Of a DNA stretch of 64,000 nt, positions 1-11,924 are shown in pieces. Origin of the DNA: Larimichthys crocea. Lineage: Eukaryota; Chordata; Actinopteri; Sciaenidae. The notes beneath the pieces were generated by a model. The model did not search any database and was not told where the DNA came from. It saw only the letters and a program-made list of their open reading frames with translations. The stretch is taken from positions 12,992,244-13,056,243 of the forward strand of contig NC_040028.1 of the NCBI RefSeq assembly GCF_000972845.2, written 5' to 3'. Every line of letters begins with the position of its first letter. Position 1 is the first letter of the stretch. A program made the position numbers and the translations under genes.

Positions 1-235
1 GTTGCGGTGGATGACTGTCCACCAATGAGCTTGGGTCTGCCCGAGATTTCTGTTTGTTAAAAGTTTTTCCTTGCCACCGTAGTGGCAAGTGCTTGCTCAT
101 GGTGGAATTTTTGATCTCTGTAGATAATATTATAAAGACTACAGTCTAGACCTGCTCTGTATGGAAAGTGTCATGAGATAACGTTTGTTATGATTTGCTG
201 CTATAAATTAAATTGAATTGAACTGAATTGGGCAA
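1..235 (+). repeat. Interspersed teleost repeat, 3' tail with (TTGAA)-type end
   Basis: This stretch reads like a very common teleost interspersed repeat. It has the phrases gagatttctg, ccttgccacc, gcttgctcatgg and tagacctgctctgtatgg, then a degenerate run of ATTGA/TTGAA pentamers near 208-232. The recognition comes from family knowledge; the tail is seen directly. The class (LINE or SINE-like 3' end) is not settled, and the left end is cut by the window edge. Confidence 0.55.
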
Positions 236-3200
236 TTGCATTAGGGGCCAGCCTGCATGGGGCACTACCAGATGAGCCACTGGTTGTCCTGATTTGAGAT
301 ACTAAAAAAGTTTGATTATTATGAACATTTTTGATTTAATAAATCTGTAAATCCAAAACAATGAGCTGAAAGACGCCAAAATGCTTTACAACAGGATTGT
401 TGGGTGATCATTTTATGTGGCTTCATCTCTATGAACCTTTCACATTGCACAGAGCTAATCGATCCTTTGCTAATATGAAAATATCGGTGAGTGCAGCTTT
501 AAAGATATCAAGTCTTTCATCAGAATCAATAACACAGAGGATATAACCTTGCTGTTCTTAATTGTAGCAAGTGTACAGAACACGGTGGTGAAGTGGTGAT
601 GATGATCCCTTCCTGTCACAGTGGCATTTTCATCTGTTTGTACCATTTGTACCAAGTGTTGAAGGGTAAGAAGGGGGACGCGGTGGGGGTGGGGGTGTTA
701 TGCAATGTAAGACATGACAGGGTGAGATGCTGAGTGTGTTGTGGCAACCCACGGAGGAAACAGTGGCAGTTCTGCAGCATATGACTGTTAACATTCCCAT
801 CCGCCATTACTACACTGCAGGCTGAGGCTTGAGGTCGCTGCCTGGTCACATCAAAGAACACGTGCCTCAGCTCACGCCTCATATAAATTTAACATTTGCC
901 ACACGCAACCATTGTCCCTTATTTAACAGCGCGTGCATGCAGCTGAGTAACATCCAAATAGAAATCACACTGGATAAATAAAAGAGGTGAAAGCAGTCTG
1001 TGATGCCTGAGCTATCTGTCTGGATTTTAAAAACCTGTGTGAGCTGTGGGAGCCTTTTTCTCTGCGTGTGTGAGGCAAACAGAAGGTGTTTTACTGCCAT
1101 CCGCTCGTCTTTTCATTAGAATGCAGCACCAGCCTGCAGCTGCACGCAGAGCGGAGAGAGAGGAATGATGAAACCAGAGCTAAAAATAGCTGCCTCCCAG
1201 GATCCCCCCTCATACGGCATTGTAAACACTCAGAAAGCCAGCGACAGGCAGCAACCAGCCTAGGCCTGTGTGTGTGTGTATGTGCAAACACAGTTAAGGA
1301 ACTGGTGTGTGTTAGTCAGATTGCAGTCCTTGCACACCCCACCTAAGTCATAAACCAGTGTTTGGTTTGGCGAGCATGCATCATTGAGCTGCTGTACAAT
1401 TAAAGCCATCTGTGGGGTTTTTACTTGAACAAGGCTGGTGCAGTAAACACAAAGCATTCATCTTGATAAATCAAAGCTCGGTCCACAGTCACATTGTGAA
1501 ATGACACATTGGTAGAAATCTGCACCATGACAGGCGACATTCGAGGACCGTCACCTTTATCACAAAGTTTGTTATTACCTGACAGGGGGCCACTAGACAC
1601 TATAATCAAACAATGTCAAACTCTGTACACACATGGAGTGAGGTAAGCTTCCTGCTAATCTCAGAGTAAATTAGGCAGCATCATAAAAATAGGATGCTAT
1701 GAAGCTGTAGCCTATCAGATGACTGTAGAAGACATTAAAAAGACAAACATTAAAGACAGCAGAGCAAAAAATCGTGACACTTACTTACTCGTGATCTACT
1801 GCGCATGATAAAAGTTTTTTGGCTGTTAGGGTTAGACTTGTGACTTTGGACAGATCAGGACTGTAGGGCTGTTTCTGTTCAATGCAAATGAAACACACAA
1901 CACAAACAAGCTCAGATATCCAAACAACGACAAATCCACATGACTGAAGAGGACAACACGTGCCCCACAGCCTGGAGATGACACGATGAAACCCTGGAGG
2001 TATAAACTTTATGTTTGGGCCAGATAAGCTTTTTTAACAACCTGAATCAAAAAACTACTGCAGAGCATGCTTCTTTGGTTTGTTTGTGCTGGGAGCTGAT
2101 TTAGAGTATTAATACCTCCTGATCAATGAGACCAGTACAGGTGTACAGCACAGGAGATGCGAAAGGGGTGTTATATGCATCACTTGCTCTGAATCGATTC
2201 AACACAACCAAAGATGTGTATTTCATTCTCTCTGTCTGCATAAACATATGTACAGCGAACTGACAACAAGATGCTGAAACCACAGAACCGTACAAAGACG
2301 AAAGAATTGTTGTATTTTAAGGAAGGTGGTGCTATCATGCTTAATTTGCCTGACCGTGTATCTTCTCAGGAATGTGTACACACTGTTTTAAGCCAGAATA
2401 ACTAAAGATTTTGTACCTTTAACACATAGATTTGGTCATCTGATAAGCAGGTAGAAATCACTTTAACACATAGTACAACCAACTGAACTGAATAACTGAA
2501 AAACACAAGACAACTCCCACAAATGTTGGGTATAGCATGTGTCTATAAATGGCATACTGGCATACTTTAAACAGGCAATAAAATCTATTTATGCAGTTTG
2601 CCATAAAAGATAAACGTGAAGTCAGTGTCCACAAACATTTTAATATCGCTCCCAGGCAGTCATCCTCAAGTAACCTAAAACGTTTGTCTCGCTTTCCAAA
2701 AAGCTCTTCTTTTGTGCAGGGCTGCACGTCTGTGCAGTAATACAGCCTTCATGTGCTCAGATCTGGGATGGATCAGAGATCATAGAGAAACTGAGGGAGA
2801 TGGGTTTCCATGGCAATACTGCTTCTTTTCCTTCTCCCCAGCTTGACGTCACATCAGGCTCCCCGGTAAACCTTTATCACAAAGGTGTGTGTGTGTGTAT
2901 GTACAGACAGAAGAGCAGAAGAGGGAATGAATACAAAAATGGGCGACACTGTCCAATCCATATTCACTGTGAATGCAGTGTGAATCATCTATTGATCGTT
3001 GAGGCACTGCCTCCTGTTTCTCCATACTGGCCTGCTTAATGCTACTCTGTGTCTTATCTTATCTATCATGTTTGACAACTGCCACAGCAGCAAAATAATT
3101 CCCTGGAAGCCTCCATCTGCGATGGAATAAAAGAAAAAAAAAAAGAAGAAAAAAAAATCTATTTTTACTCTCAAATATTTCACACAGTGATTTGAATATC

Positions 3201-6200
3201 AGACCAGGCAGGAAAAATATTGAAGGCTGCTGATAAGTGATGCTGTTCTTTTAGTGAAGCATGCATCAACCAGCTTGTAGAGGTTATTTGGTTGTATGAA
3301 CCAAGCCTTACACTGGTAAGTACTCTGTGTGCGATTCTGCCATCTTGTGGTCTCCAGTGAAAACTACACCTGTTGTTTGTGTATTTAACAACATACTGAT
3401 GATTTAAGATCACAGAAAATGATACACTGTTAATATACAGTAATACTTATGGCATTATTAAGGCACTCTGCATTTGTTCTGATACCAAATGTAGATATAT
3501 TAAATAATTCTTATTATTGCTATAACAAGTAGTAGTGGTGGTAGAAGTAACACATCTAATACTTTATTACATTGCAGTATATCACTTTTTACATAACAGC
3601 AAATGACATATAAACTCTCATCATGACACCTCAAATCAGGATCTTTTTTGGGTCTGGCACGGTGGGGTGCTTTCCCTGCATAGACCTCAGGTCCAAATTA
3701 AGGTCCCAGCAGGTCCGTATGTGTGCAAGGTGCATGCTGTGAAAGGTGTTAGCAAAAGGTGCATGTGTGTGTTTTGAGTGGCAGGTGTGTGAAGGAGGCT
3801 GTGAGAATATTGGCTAACTGAGGGTGTCGTGGGCAGAGAGCCACATCACAGGGACACGACCTCTCTGCAGTGGGTCTCCTCAGAGGACAAGAGAGTGTCA
3901 AGAGACCGAGAGCAAATGTATCTTGTCCGGCCATAGCAGTATGTCCGTCTTAATGATAACACTGGAACTTCCTGAACTTTCTGATGCAGCCTTTTTTTGC
4001 TCAAGTTGTTCCTCATGTCTAAATATCTAGTAATCACTGAAGATATTTTGTTGTCAGCAGGAAAAGAGACAAGACCAGAGTAAATCTGGGACTGACTTTT
4101 AGCTGGGATTCTTGCTGTTGGACTAGTAAGTAATATTAGCTGGCTGCTATGTCTTGTGTTGTTGACCTTGCTTGATGTTTGACTGTTTGCTTGCTAGTTC
4201 TAGATCATAAGCTTTTTTTTTTTGATCATGTAATAATAAAAAATGTTATTACATCTGCACAGCAGCATCAATTTTTACAGTCTGCACTTAAAAGTTTCAG
4301 GCAAAATTGTATTTTATATTATGTATTATTATTTTTTCTGTCTATCTTATCCGTTAAATATATTGTACTTTCCATTTTTTCTTTCAGATAATGAGCAATC
4401 ATTTAATGTGAACAGTAGCAGATTAAATGCATGAGAACATTAAAAAAAACAGTTACAAAATGTATGCACCTGAAGATGAATCTCTGGATTCAGTGCAGGG
4501 TGACTCAACAGATTCATAACCAATAACAAACGAAACAAGAAAAAAAATGCTGAGGTACAACAACAAACCATTACTCAAAATACTTTAACGATGCTGCTAA
4601 TTCCATAGAGGTGAGTCCAAACCAATGGTAGTTCAGTTTGCTCATAAGGAGCAAGACGATTAAAATGTTGGTTAACCATAAGATGAACAAATCAGGTTAC
4701 AGGGACAGTATGCCTTACTTAAATGGGAGTCCACTGTTAACACAAATGTTCACTTGTCTTAGAGTAATGGTGGGGTTGTGCTTCAATACAGACCAAGTTT
4801 GTACAGCGACATCAAAAGTGTTTATACCTGACACCTGACTTGAAGAGATTTACAGTGTTGCACGGAGTTGCTTCTTAAAATAGTTTGACCAAGAATGAAA
4901 ATGTAAAGGTGAGAGAAGTTCAGACCCTGGCTAAACAATTACAGCATGAAGTGGTGTTGGACAACAGTTTTCATAAAGTTACAGAATTGTTTTTCTGTCC
5001 ACATACAGCATTCCTACACTAATAATAGCATGTCATTTTCCATGCAGCAGTAGTGGCACTTGTGGCCACTGTCATCTTTAATTACTTTAAGTTGGAACCT
5101 ATGCTGTGTCATATCACAGCCTTTCATTAGCTCCCTAGGGTGCATCAGCAATCATCATTTATTGAGCAACCCATTAGGAGTTTTGCTGGGAGACATTTTC
5201 AGGAAATATGTGCACGTCATGGTGGTATTACTCATCATAACACTGCAGGACCAAGCTGTTACCAACAAAGGTGTTTCGACAGCATTTTAATCCCACGGTA
5301 GACTTTGTTTTGTATACAGCTGACTTTGTTTCTGTCCATGAGCCTTGTCTGGATGTTCCTGACCCTCTCGCTCTCTCTCACTTTATGTCTATCTCTCTTC
5401 TCCCATCTACCCATTGCTGCCTTACAAGGTAACTCATGCAGCCAAGAATCTACATTCCTGGGATTATCATAGTTTCTCTTAGCTGCTGAGAGAAGTCATA
5501 TCCACACAAGTTAAAAATAACTGAGCTGGAGGAAATGTGGGGAACTGGGGAAGACTTACAGCAGAAATGTTTTAGGACTTCTGTAACATTTAAGGCAGTT
5601 TAAGGGAGCAAATTGCTGAGAATTGTAAAATGTCTACATGATACAGTAAAAATGATTTCAGGGCACAAACAAAACTACAGGAGATCTTTAACCCTCTGTG
5701 GTCCAAAGAAAGGATAGGGCCATCAATAAGACCCAAGGGGATTAAAGATGACTGTAGAATATTAATCCTAAAGTCTTAGGCCTCTGAATGATTTTTACTA
5801 GTCCATTTTAAAAGGAATTTCTGCTTCACTTTAATTTTAAGACTTTAACAAGTTAATTTAACTTTATTGCTGGAAAACCTATACCACAGACAAATTATGA
5901 TTTAAAGTGTTGTACATGTCTTAAAACATGCTAGTTTCTCTCATTTCTTTATTCATCTCTGTTCTGCAGTGAATTGTCAGACAATGCCACACTTAGTTAG
6001 CTTTTTCCATTATGTGAACCAAACTATGTGGACGATGTTGTAGCCGTATGCAGCCTAAATAAGCTGCTGCTATAACAGCCTCCACACTTCTCCAGATTTC
6101 CCACAAGATTTTGTAACATAAGTGAGGTCCAACATTGATGTTGGGTGATAAAGTCATGCTCACAGTCTGTGTTCCAGGTTTTGGATGTGGTTGAGGTCTG

Positions 6201-7430
6201 TGCAGGCCAGTCATGTCCCTCCACACCAAAGTGGGAAACTAATTCTTTACGGATCTGCCCTTATGCAATATGGGTTTAAGTCACACAGCTTTGAAAAGTA
6301 TTGACTGAAACTAAGGGATGTCATCCAAATCAATAAAATCAGCCACATGTGACTAAAAGTACAGAAAACTGTCTGGACTGCAGCTCCAAACATCATCCAC
6401 AAGAGGGCGCACACTAGCTTAATGTGATAAGCAGCACTGCACTGCACTTTCTCTCTCCTGTTTCCCAAAAACAGCATCACGAGTTGGGGTAAACAAAGAG
6501 GCTTTAGGGGTGAATAACAGCAGCTGGGAGAACATGCTGGCTGGATTCCTTTTGTGTTGTTGGGGTCACAGCGTTGTTCCAGTGAGCTGAGCGTCAGCAC
6601 TAACAGCAGCTGGCATGCCCTGGGCTCTTACTGGCAAATCCCACTGAATCATCAGCAAGCTGCGCCTCTTTGTCCACAGGTTTAGCTGAGCTCTTTGACC
6701 TTCTTCCTGCACTCCTATCAGCTTTGTTGACGCTCAAGTCATTCTGTAATATAATGGCTTTTGTTGTTGTTGTTGTCGTTTCAAAAATGTGTGTAAGCAT
6801 AAAAGTAGATAATGCATTTATTTTGTTAGTATTTTTTACTTAATTGTGGCCTCAGGTTACATCTACTATCATTTGTTACAATACCAATTATTAATAATTT
6901 CTATGATATTATGAGCTTTATCTTCATCTTCTCAAACATGCAATATCTAAATTATTACCACTACTGCTTCAAATATTTATAGCTGTATCAGATTTTTAGA
7001 AGGTTTGAAAAAATATTTGTGCTTTGAGTCTTTTGTGGTTTAGAATCACTTGCACTCCGCTGAAACTGTGACGTAAATGTTTTGAATACAGGAGCAGTGT
7101 GCAGAAATCTCATATCATATTTATACTACCACTAATTACCAGCTGAACCAATCCTTAAGTCACAAGCTCCAGTTGTTCTAATCATGTAAGAAAAGAGTAT
7201 TTATTGTATCTGAAGTGAGTGTCTATGCCATGGACAGTGTTGAGCAGTTCAGAGCCTCCATTGTGTATCAAAGGTAAAATAAAAATATTTTAAGTGAGGT
7301 AGCTGATTCTACTCAGCTTAGTTAAATAAATTTGTTACTGCGATTATTGTGGATATTATGTCAAACTTAGTGTTCTCTGTATATTTACTGACTATACGTG
7401 TCTTGTTAATGCTGCATTTAAAGCTGCATC
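236..7430. other. Long stretch without a recognised gene
   Basis: No open frame here resembles a known protein, and I see no crystallin exon on either strand. It holds short GT tracts (about 1266-1280 and 2884-2900), an A-rich run near 3127-3160, a T run near 4210-4222, a perfect CRE palindrome TGACGTCA at 2844-2851 and a cluster of muscle-type motifs near 1137-1189 (separate entry). It may be intergenic, or an intron or flank of a gene outside the window. Confidence 0.5.
1137..1189. promoter_or_regulatory. Candidate cis-regulatory cluster: E-box, MCAT-like and MEF2-like sites
   Basis: Within 53 bases lie CAGCTG (1137-1142), GGAATG (about 1162-1167) and CTAAAAATAG (1180-1189). The last is a perfect match to the MEF2 consensus. 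E-box, MCAT and MEF2 sites together are typical of muscle enhancers. Chance occurrence is quite possible and no nearby promoter supports it. Confidence 0.2.
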
Positions 7431-7440
7431 TCCAACACTG

Positions 7441-7551
7441 GCGTCTTGCACCATACATGGTGGACATGCACATATTCATTTTAAAAATGAGCTACAACTT
7501 CTACATTTAGCAACCAAGCATATTAGAATATACCATTAGTCATATAATGTT
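7441..7551 (+). repeat. Direct repeat, copy 1 of 2, flanking the 7.7 kb crystallin
   Basis: About 110 bases starting gcgtcttgcaccatacatgg and running to the phrase accattagtcat recur nearly unchanged at 8892-8996. The two copies bracket exons 2 and 3 of the broken crystallin. Origin unknown; it could be a short dispersed element or a local duplication. Confidence 0.7.
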
Positions 7552-7743
7552 ACAAGCATGACATCAGGTTAGAGAAACACAAATGACTTCTGATTTGACT
7601 GATCAAATCTGACATTATTTCTTTGAGGAATGATTTGAGATTGAAAGACGAGATTCAGACTTCATATTTATGTCGAGCACAATCTTTTTTTATTGAATTT
7701 CCAAAGAACAGAGATGGAAAACAAGAACTAAAAGAGTGACAGT

Positions 7744-8709
7744 CTAAAAGTTGGTAACTTGGCAGAAAGAGCCCACATTGGAGTTTGGGCCTGCCCATTC
7801 TGCGAAGCGGCGGTACTCTCCTCTTTCCAGCAGGTACTGGTGTCCACAGTAGTTGGGAAGCTCGTAGAAGATCCAGGCACCATCCTGCACCTGGGCCGAG
7901 TGAACCTTGTGGAGGTGCCAGTGGTCAAGCAGGTTGCTCAAATCATCAGTGCGCTCCATCATCTGACCACTGAAGTCGGGACACTCGTAGACACAAACCC
8001 TAAACACACCACTGGAAGTCTGCAAGACGAAGACAGATAATTCAGTTAATCCCTGCACAAGGGGTGAGCAACAGCTATGATAGTAAAAATCAGAGAAAAT
8101 ATACAAAATACTTCAATGCACCTGCAAGTGTTCAGGGTTGCTGATGTGACACTACAGTACATGCATCACATTTGGGTTTATAATTACATTGACTGAGATT
8201 TATTGGCAAATACGAGGCCTGTTTGCTTGGTTTCCATGTTATGAAGCATGGACATTTTGGAGCTTTCCAAAGTTCTGACCTCAGAATTACAATTACATCA
8301 CTATTTACAAGTCAGAGACTCATCAATAAGAAAACTCGGATTTTCAGTTAAATGTGTCTCCAATACACTGAATAATAATCAATATTTAACAAAGGCTAGA
8401 AACTTTCCCTGAACCTAAATCAAGTTCTGAATGCCTGAACATAATCATAAAAATGAAATGAAAGTGACTCACGTTTCTTATGATCTGGCAGGACCTGATG
8501 CTGTCGCTGTAGCTCATCCAACGCTGGTAATCAGAGTACTCCCCTGTGGTCAAAATGTACTGGTAGCCCAGGTAGTTGACTCTCATTCAGGATCCAGGCT
8601 CCGTTCTCCACACAAACAGAGTTACAGCGGCTGAAGTGAGCATTAAGCTCAGGACAGTGATGGTTACACTCATAGTAATGACCTTGTTTTTGTCTTCATA
8701 AAACACGAT
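7744..8709 (-). pseudogene. Gamma-crystallin (S-type), exons 2 and 3, frameshifted
   Basis: Exon 3 (7744-8019) is intact: 91 codons plus stop, acceptor cttgcag, Greek-key starts at FRVCVYECPDFSGQ and DGAWIFYELPNYCGHQ, and C-terminus QVTNF. Exon 2 (8473-8709) has a good acceptor (cttccag) and donor (GTGAGT) but is 237 bp instead of 243. Four bases are missing between 8685 and 8686, within the Phe-Gln codons of the first Greek key. Two more are missing in a GA run near 8580. The two restore the frame together, but the shifted part ends in TGA (8587-8589). The paired Trp and the EWAG-type end point to gammaS rather than gammaM. A polyadenylation signal lies at 7689-7694. No normal exon 1 was found; a decayed candidate is at 10469-10477. 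Loss by mutation is favoured over sequencing error because intron 1 is also invaded by repeats. Confidence 0.75.
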
Positions 8710-8891
8710 CTGGAAGAAGACAGTGGTTGTTCAACTCCTTTGTCCCTCATGCCACTCCTTTGTCCCTCATGCCATCAGGCTCTACAACTCCTCACTTGGG
8801 GGAGGAGGAAATAGAGTAAAGAGGACAGAAGGGAAAGAGTGGTAGTTTACTCACTGTGCAATAATCATCTGGACACTCTTCTTTCTTTCTT

Positions 8892-8996
8892 GGCGCCTTG
8901 CACCATACATGATGGACATGCACATATTCATTTTAAAAATTAGCTACTTCTACATTTAGCAACCAAGCATACTGGAATACACCATTAGTCATATCG
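8892..8996 (+). repeat. Direct repeat, copy 2 of 2
   Basis: Partner of 7441-7551. It starts at tggcgccttgcaccatacat and ends at accattagtcatat, with a few substitutions and a short deletion relative to the first copy. Confidence 0.7.
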
Positions 8997-9177
8997 TGCA
9001 AGTGCAATATTCTAATTAACTGCTAAGTTAATTTAAGTCAATCTTACTACATAACTGGTCATTTATCCACTGCAAAATAACACATGCCATACACAGTCCT
9101 CTATATTTATCTATTTATCTATATTTATTCTTCATACAGTTCTCTACATTTTTTAAATCTGATCCTATTTTACTTTA

Positions 9178-9380
9178 TATATTTAGAGTTTACTGCTTAG
9201 TGTTAAGAGTTTTATTGTTCTATTGTTTACTTTATACATTTAGCTAAGAGTTTTACTGTTTACTGTTAAGAGTTTATTGTTTACTGTCTACTTTATATAT
9301 TTAGCTAAGAGTTTTACTGTTAAGAGTTTATTGTTTACTGTCTACTGTTTACTTTATAAATTTAGCTAAGAGTCTTTTGT
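9178..9380 (+). repeat. AT-rich minisatellite
   Basis: The phrases tttagctaagagtttt, gttaagagtttattg and tttactttata recur three to four times with a period of roughly 55-65 bases. The copies are imperfect. It lies inside the LINE-derived stretch. Confidence 0.65.
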
Positions 9381-9662
9381 TTATCTTATATTGTATTTTT
9401 TTCTTATCTTCTTTATTTTGTATACAAGTGTCTGTATGCTACTGGAAATTCAATTTCCTTGAGGGAGTCATCCCAAAGGGATCAATAAAGTGCAGTCTAA
9501 GTAAGTTCAGTGGAAATTCTAAAGTAAAATATATGATATACAGCATAATAAACTGTCTGTGTCCTAACACCGAGCACAATTCTGAATATTATCCAGTTCA
9601 GAAATGTGCTGTGCCATGTACTGTGACTCTATTTGGTAAACAACAGTGATCTAGCATGCAAA

Positions 9663-10260
9663 TGTACGGAAGCCCTAAAGGGTCATACATACATACATTT
9701 TATTCCACCCGAGATAATTAATTTGAGATCTCGAGAAAACAAAACGATAGCCTAGTGTATTAAATCATTGCATGAAACATAATTTAGTGTAGCAATGTCA
9801 ACTGCTGTCAAGTGAGCAGATGTTCGTCTTTTTCTGATTTCAAGTGCGCCCGTATTACAGAATGTATGGCAAATGCATGTAGTCCATGATACGGAGCAAG
9901 CAAACCTATTACGCCACTGTAAAATCCCTTTGATCCATAGTTTCTGACAAAGGTTGATACACTTGATCTCAGGACTGGAGGGAGGATTAGTCAAAGTGTA
10001 TCACCCTTTGTCAGAAATTATAGATCAAAGAGATTTTACAGTAGAGTAAATATTGTACATAATGCCCTTTTCAATTCAAAATAATGAACGTTGAGGATGA
10101 ATTTCTCCAAAATGATACAGTACATATGCTTTATACTGAGTGAGTGAACAGTCAGGATGGTCCTGCTTATCTCGTTATCACGGGAAAACGGAGGAAATTA
10201 TCTCATTATGACAGAAAAACGGGTGGAATAAAATGTATGACCCTTTACGGCTTCCGTACA
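9663..10260. mobile_element. MITE with terminal inverted repeats and an inner hairpin
   Basis: The left end tgtacggaagcc, followed by taaagggtcatac and ttttattccaccc, is mirrored at the right end as gggtggaataaaatg, gtatgaccctttacgg and cttccgtaca. That makes inverted repeats of about 60 bases. Inside is a second palindrome: arms near 9914-9963 and 9986-10036, about 45 bases each with a loop of about 22 bases. There is no coding frame. It looks like a non-autonomous foldback DNA transposon; superfamily not assigned and no clear target duplication seen. Confidence 0.7.
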
Positions 10261-10468
10261 AATGTATCAAATCAAGCAGCTGTAACAATTTCAGGCACAG
10301 CTTGAATTTGAGGAGGTCAGGACTCCAACACTTGAAGAGTAACTTTATTGCTACCCGGTAGAGGTAGAGGGTAAAGTCACTCTTTATGCACATGTGAGTT
10401 CTGACCTCTTCAAACAAATCAAATAATGTAGACACCTGATCACAAGCATCATCTGCTTGTCCCCCTAC

Positions 10469-10477
10469 CTTTCCCAC
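10469..10477 (-). pseudogene. Candidate decayed exon 1 of the 7.7 kb crystallin
   Basis: On the minus strand these nine bases read GTGGGAAAG followed by GTAGGG. That matches the crystallin exon 1 pattern ATG-GGN-AAG plus splice donor except for ATG changed to GTG. It would give a 1.76 kb intron 1, swollen by the LINE fragment and the MITE. A foldback transposon begins about 17 bases upstream. A nine-base match is weak evidence, so this is only a suggestion. Confidence 0.25.
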
Positions 10478-10493
10478 GGTCCATGTTTAAGCC

Positions 10494-11128
10494 TCACACC
10501 GAAAATACACAGCATGCGGAGCGGCTGCAGAACGGCTGCGCTCCGGAACGACTGCGTACTCCGCCGTCCGCCAACTCACACATAATCCGTTTGCGATACG
10601 CTCAGGTGTGTCTCCGCCAGCTACTGAGCGCCGCGAGAACGCACGAGATCTCGTGAATTCACGCATAATCGTGCGATATTGCCGGCTGTAGTCTCTTTGA
10701 ATCCTGCAATGGCATTCCACACCGAATCTTTTTTCTGGAATCCTTATAAAAAAGATGTGAGATGTCATCAATGATTACGCCTGAAAACCCCTCACCTGTT
10801 GACTTCAGGTCGGCCCTGCCCATTATGACGTGTTCTTGTTTTATTTTTAAAATCAACCCGGGGTTTTATTTTGTATTTTGTAGCCGATTTCCTTACCCGC
10901 ACAATCTGCTCTGTGCTGAATTTATGCGCCGTGCTCTGGCGTCTGTGAAAAACAGAAGCTCTGCGTATGTGTTGCGGAGGGCTGCCGGACGCCGCAGTCG
11001 TTCCGGAGCCGTGACGCAGCGGGGACGGAGACTGTGTGAGCTGACACATTGACTAAGATTGAAACGTATCGGCTCCATCGCCGTGGCTGAGCCGTTCCGC
11101 ATGCAGTGTATTTTAGCCTTGACACTGA
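10494..11128. mobile_element. CpG-rich non-autonomous DNA transposon
   Basis: The left end contains tcacaccgaaaatacacag then catgcggagcgg. The right end, read on the minus strand, contains gctaaaatacactgcatgcg then gaacgg. The ends are thus inverted repeats of about 30 bases, and the interior is GC- and CpG-rich against an AT-rich background. The TCACACCG plus GCGGAACGG signature also occurs at the foldback element at 47.96 kb, so they are probably related. No transposase is encoded. Confidence 0.6.
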
Positions 11129-11606
11129 CTTTCAATAACAGTTTGTAAATGCCAACGTTCACACAGAAAGTACTACCTGCAGGCCTGGTCCAGGTGTATA
11201 TATACGGTGTATGGGGGCACACTTTACGCACTGTTAAGTTCATCATTGTCATTTTAATTGCCTCAGCATTTATCATCCGCACAAAGGTTGTTTAGTCATG
11301 ATTGCATCATGTGACCTTTTGATGTTAGTGCCTGATTCCAGAAACCGTATACCGATTCAATTAAAATGTCTCCTCTGCAGCTGGCACTGAGGCTGATGTG
11401 GTGAAGTTGGCTAGTGGCCACATAGTGCTGTGTTGCACTGTAATGTCTGTGGTGCACGCACAGGTGCATTCAGACTATCATGCTCCACCCACTGCCTGCC
11501 CATCCACACTGCAATATACAGTCAGCAGACTGCTCTCAGACAAGCTCTGAAAGACTTGATGGGCTGAAAAGTCTGAAGTTGAAGAGAGTTTATATATATA
11601 TATATA

Positions 11607-11616
11607 NNNNNNNNNN
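11607..11616. other. Assembly gap (10 Ns) inside a TA microsatellite
   Basis: Ten Ns interrupt an alternating TA tract (11590-11640). The block to the right is the error-rich copy of a 7 kb duplication, so the join here should not be trusted. Confidence 0.99.
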
Positions 11617-11924
11617 TTATATCTATATATATATATAATATATACACACTGAACAAAATATAAGCAACACTTTTGTTTCTTCTCTCATTTTTCATGAGAT
11701 GAATTCAAAGATCAAAACACTATATAACAAAATAACCATTTCTCTCAAATATTGTTCACAAATCTGTGTAAATCTGTGATAGTGAGCACTTCTCTTTTGC
11801 CGAGATATCCATCCCACCTCACAGGTGTGGCATATCGAGATGCAATCAGGTCCTAGGTGAGGGACCAGACAAAGCGCGCTCAATCACCCCTGATGAAATG
11901 AGATATCTATGGGTCAGGTCTCCC

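Larger units (their letters stand above)
8725..9500 (+). mobile_element. 5'-truncated LINE fragment (L2/Rex1-like 3' end)
   Basis: Bases around 8735-8810 encode the C-terminal LINE signature NSFVPHAIRLYNSS on the plus strand. The right end, about 9440-9495, has the typical LINE 3' terminus (aatttccttgagggagtc followed by aataaagt). A 20-base segment, actcctttgtccctcatgcc, is tandemly duplicated at 8734-8773. The fragment begins only about 20 bases upstream of the exon 2 acceptor of the minus-strand crystallin, so it sits in that gene's intron 1. The middle contains the 8892-8996 direct repeat and a minisatellite, so the element is rearranged. Confidence 0.55.

Noticed and set aside
2844..2851. 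CRE palindrome as evidence of a promoter
   Set aside because: A single 8-base site without TATA, CpG island or downstream exon is not enough.
7759..8040. Plus-strand open frame of 93 codons over the 7.7 kb crystallin
   Set aside because: It is the antisense of exon 3; the minus-strand frame has clear crystallin motifs and splice sites.
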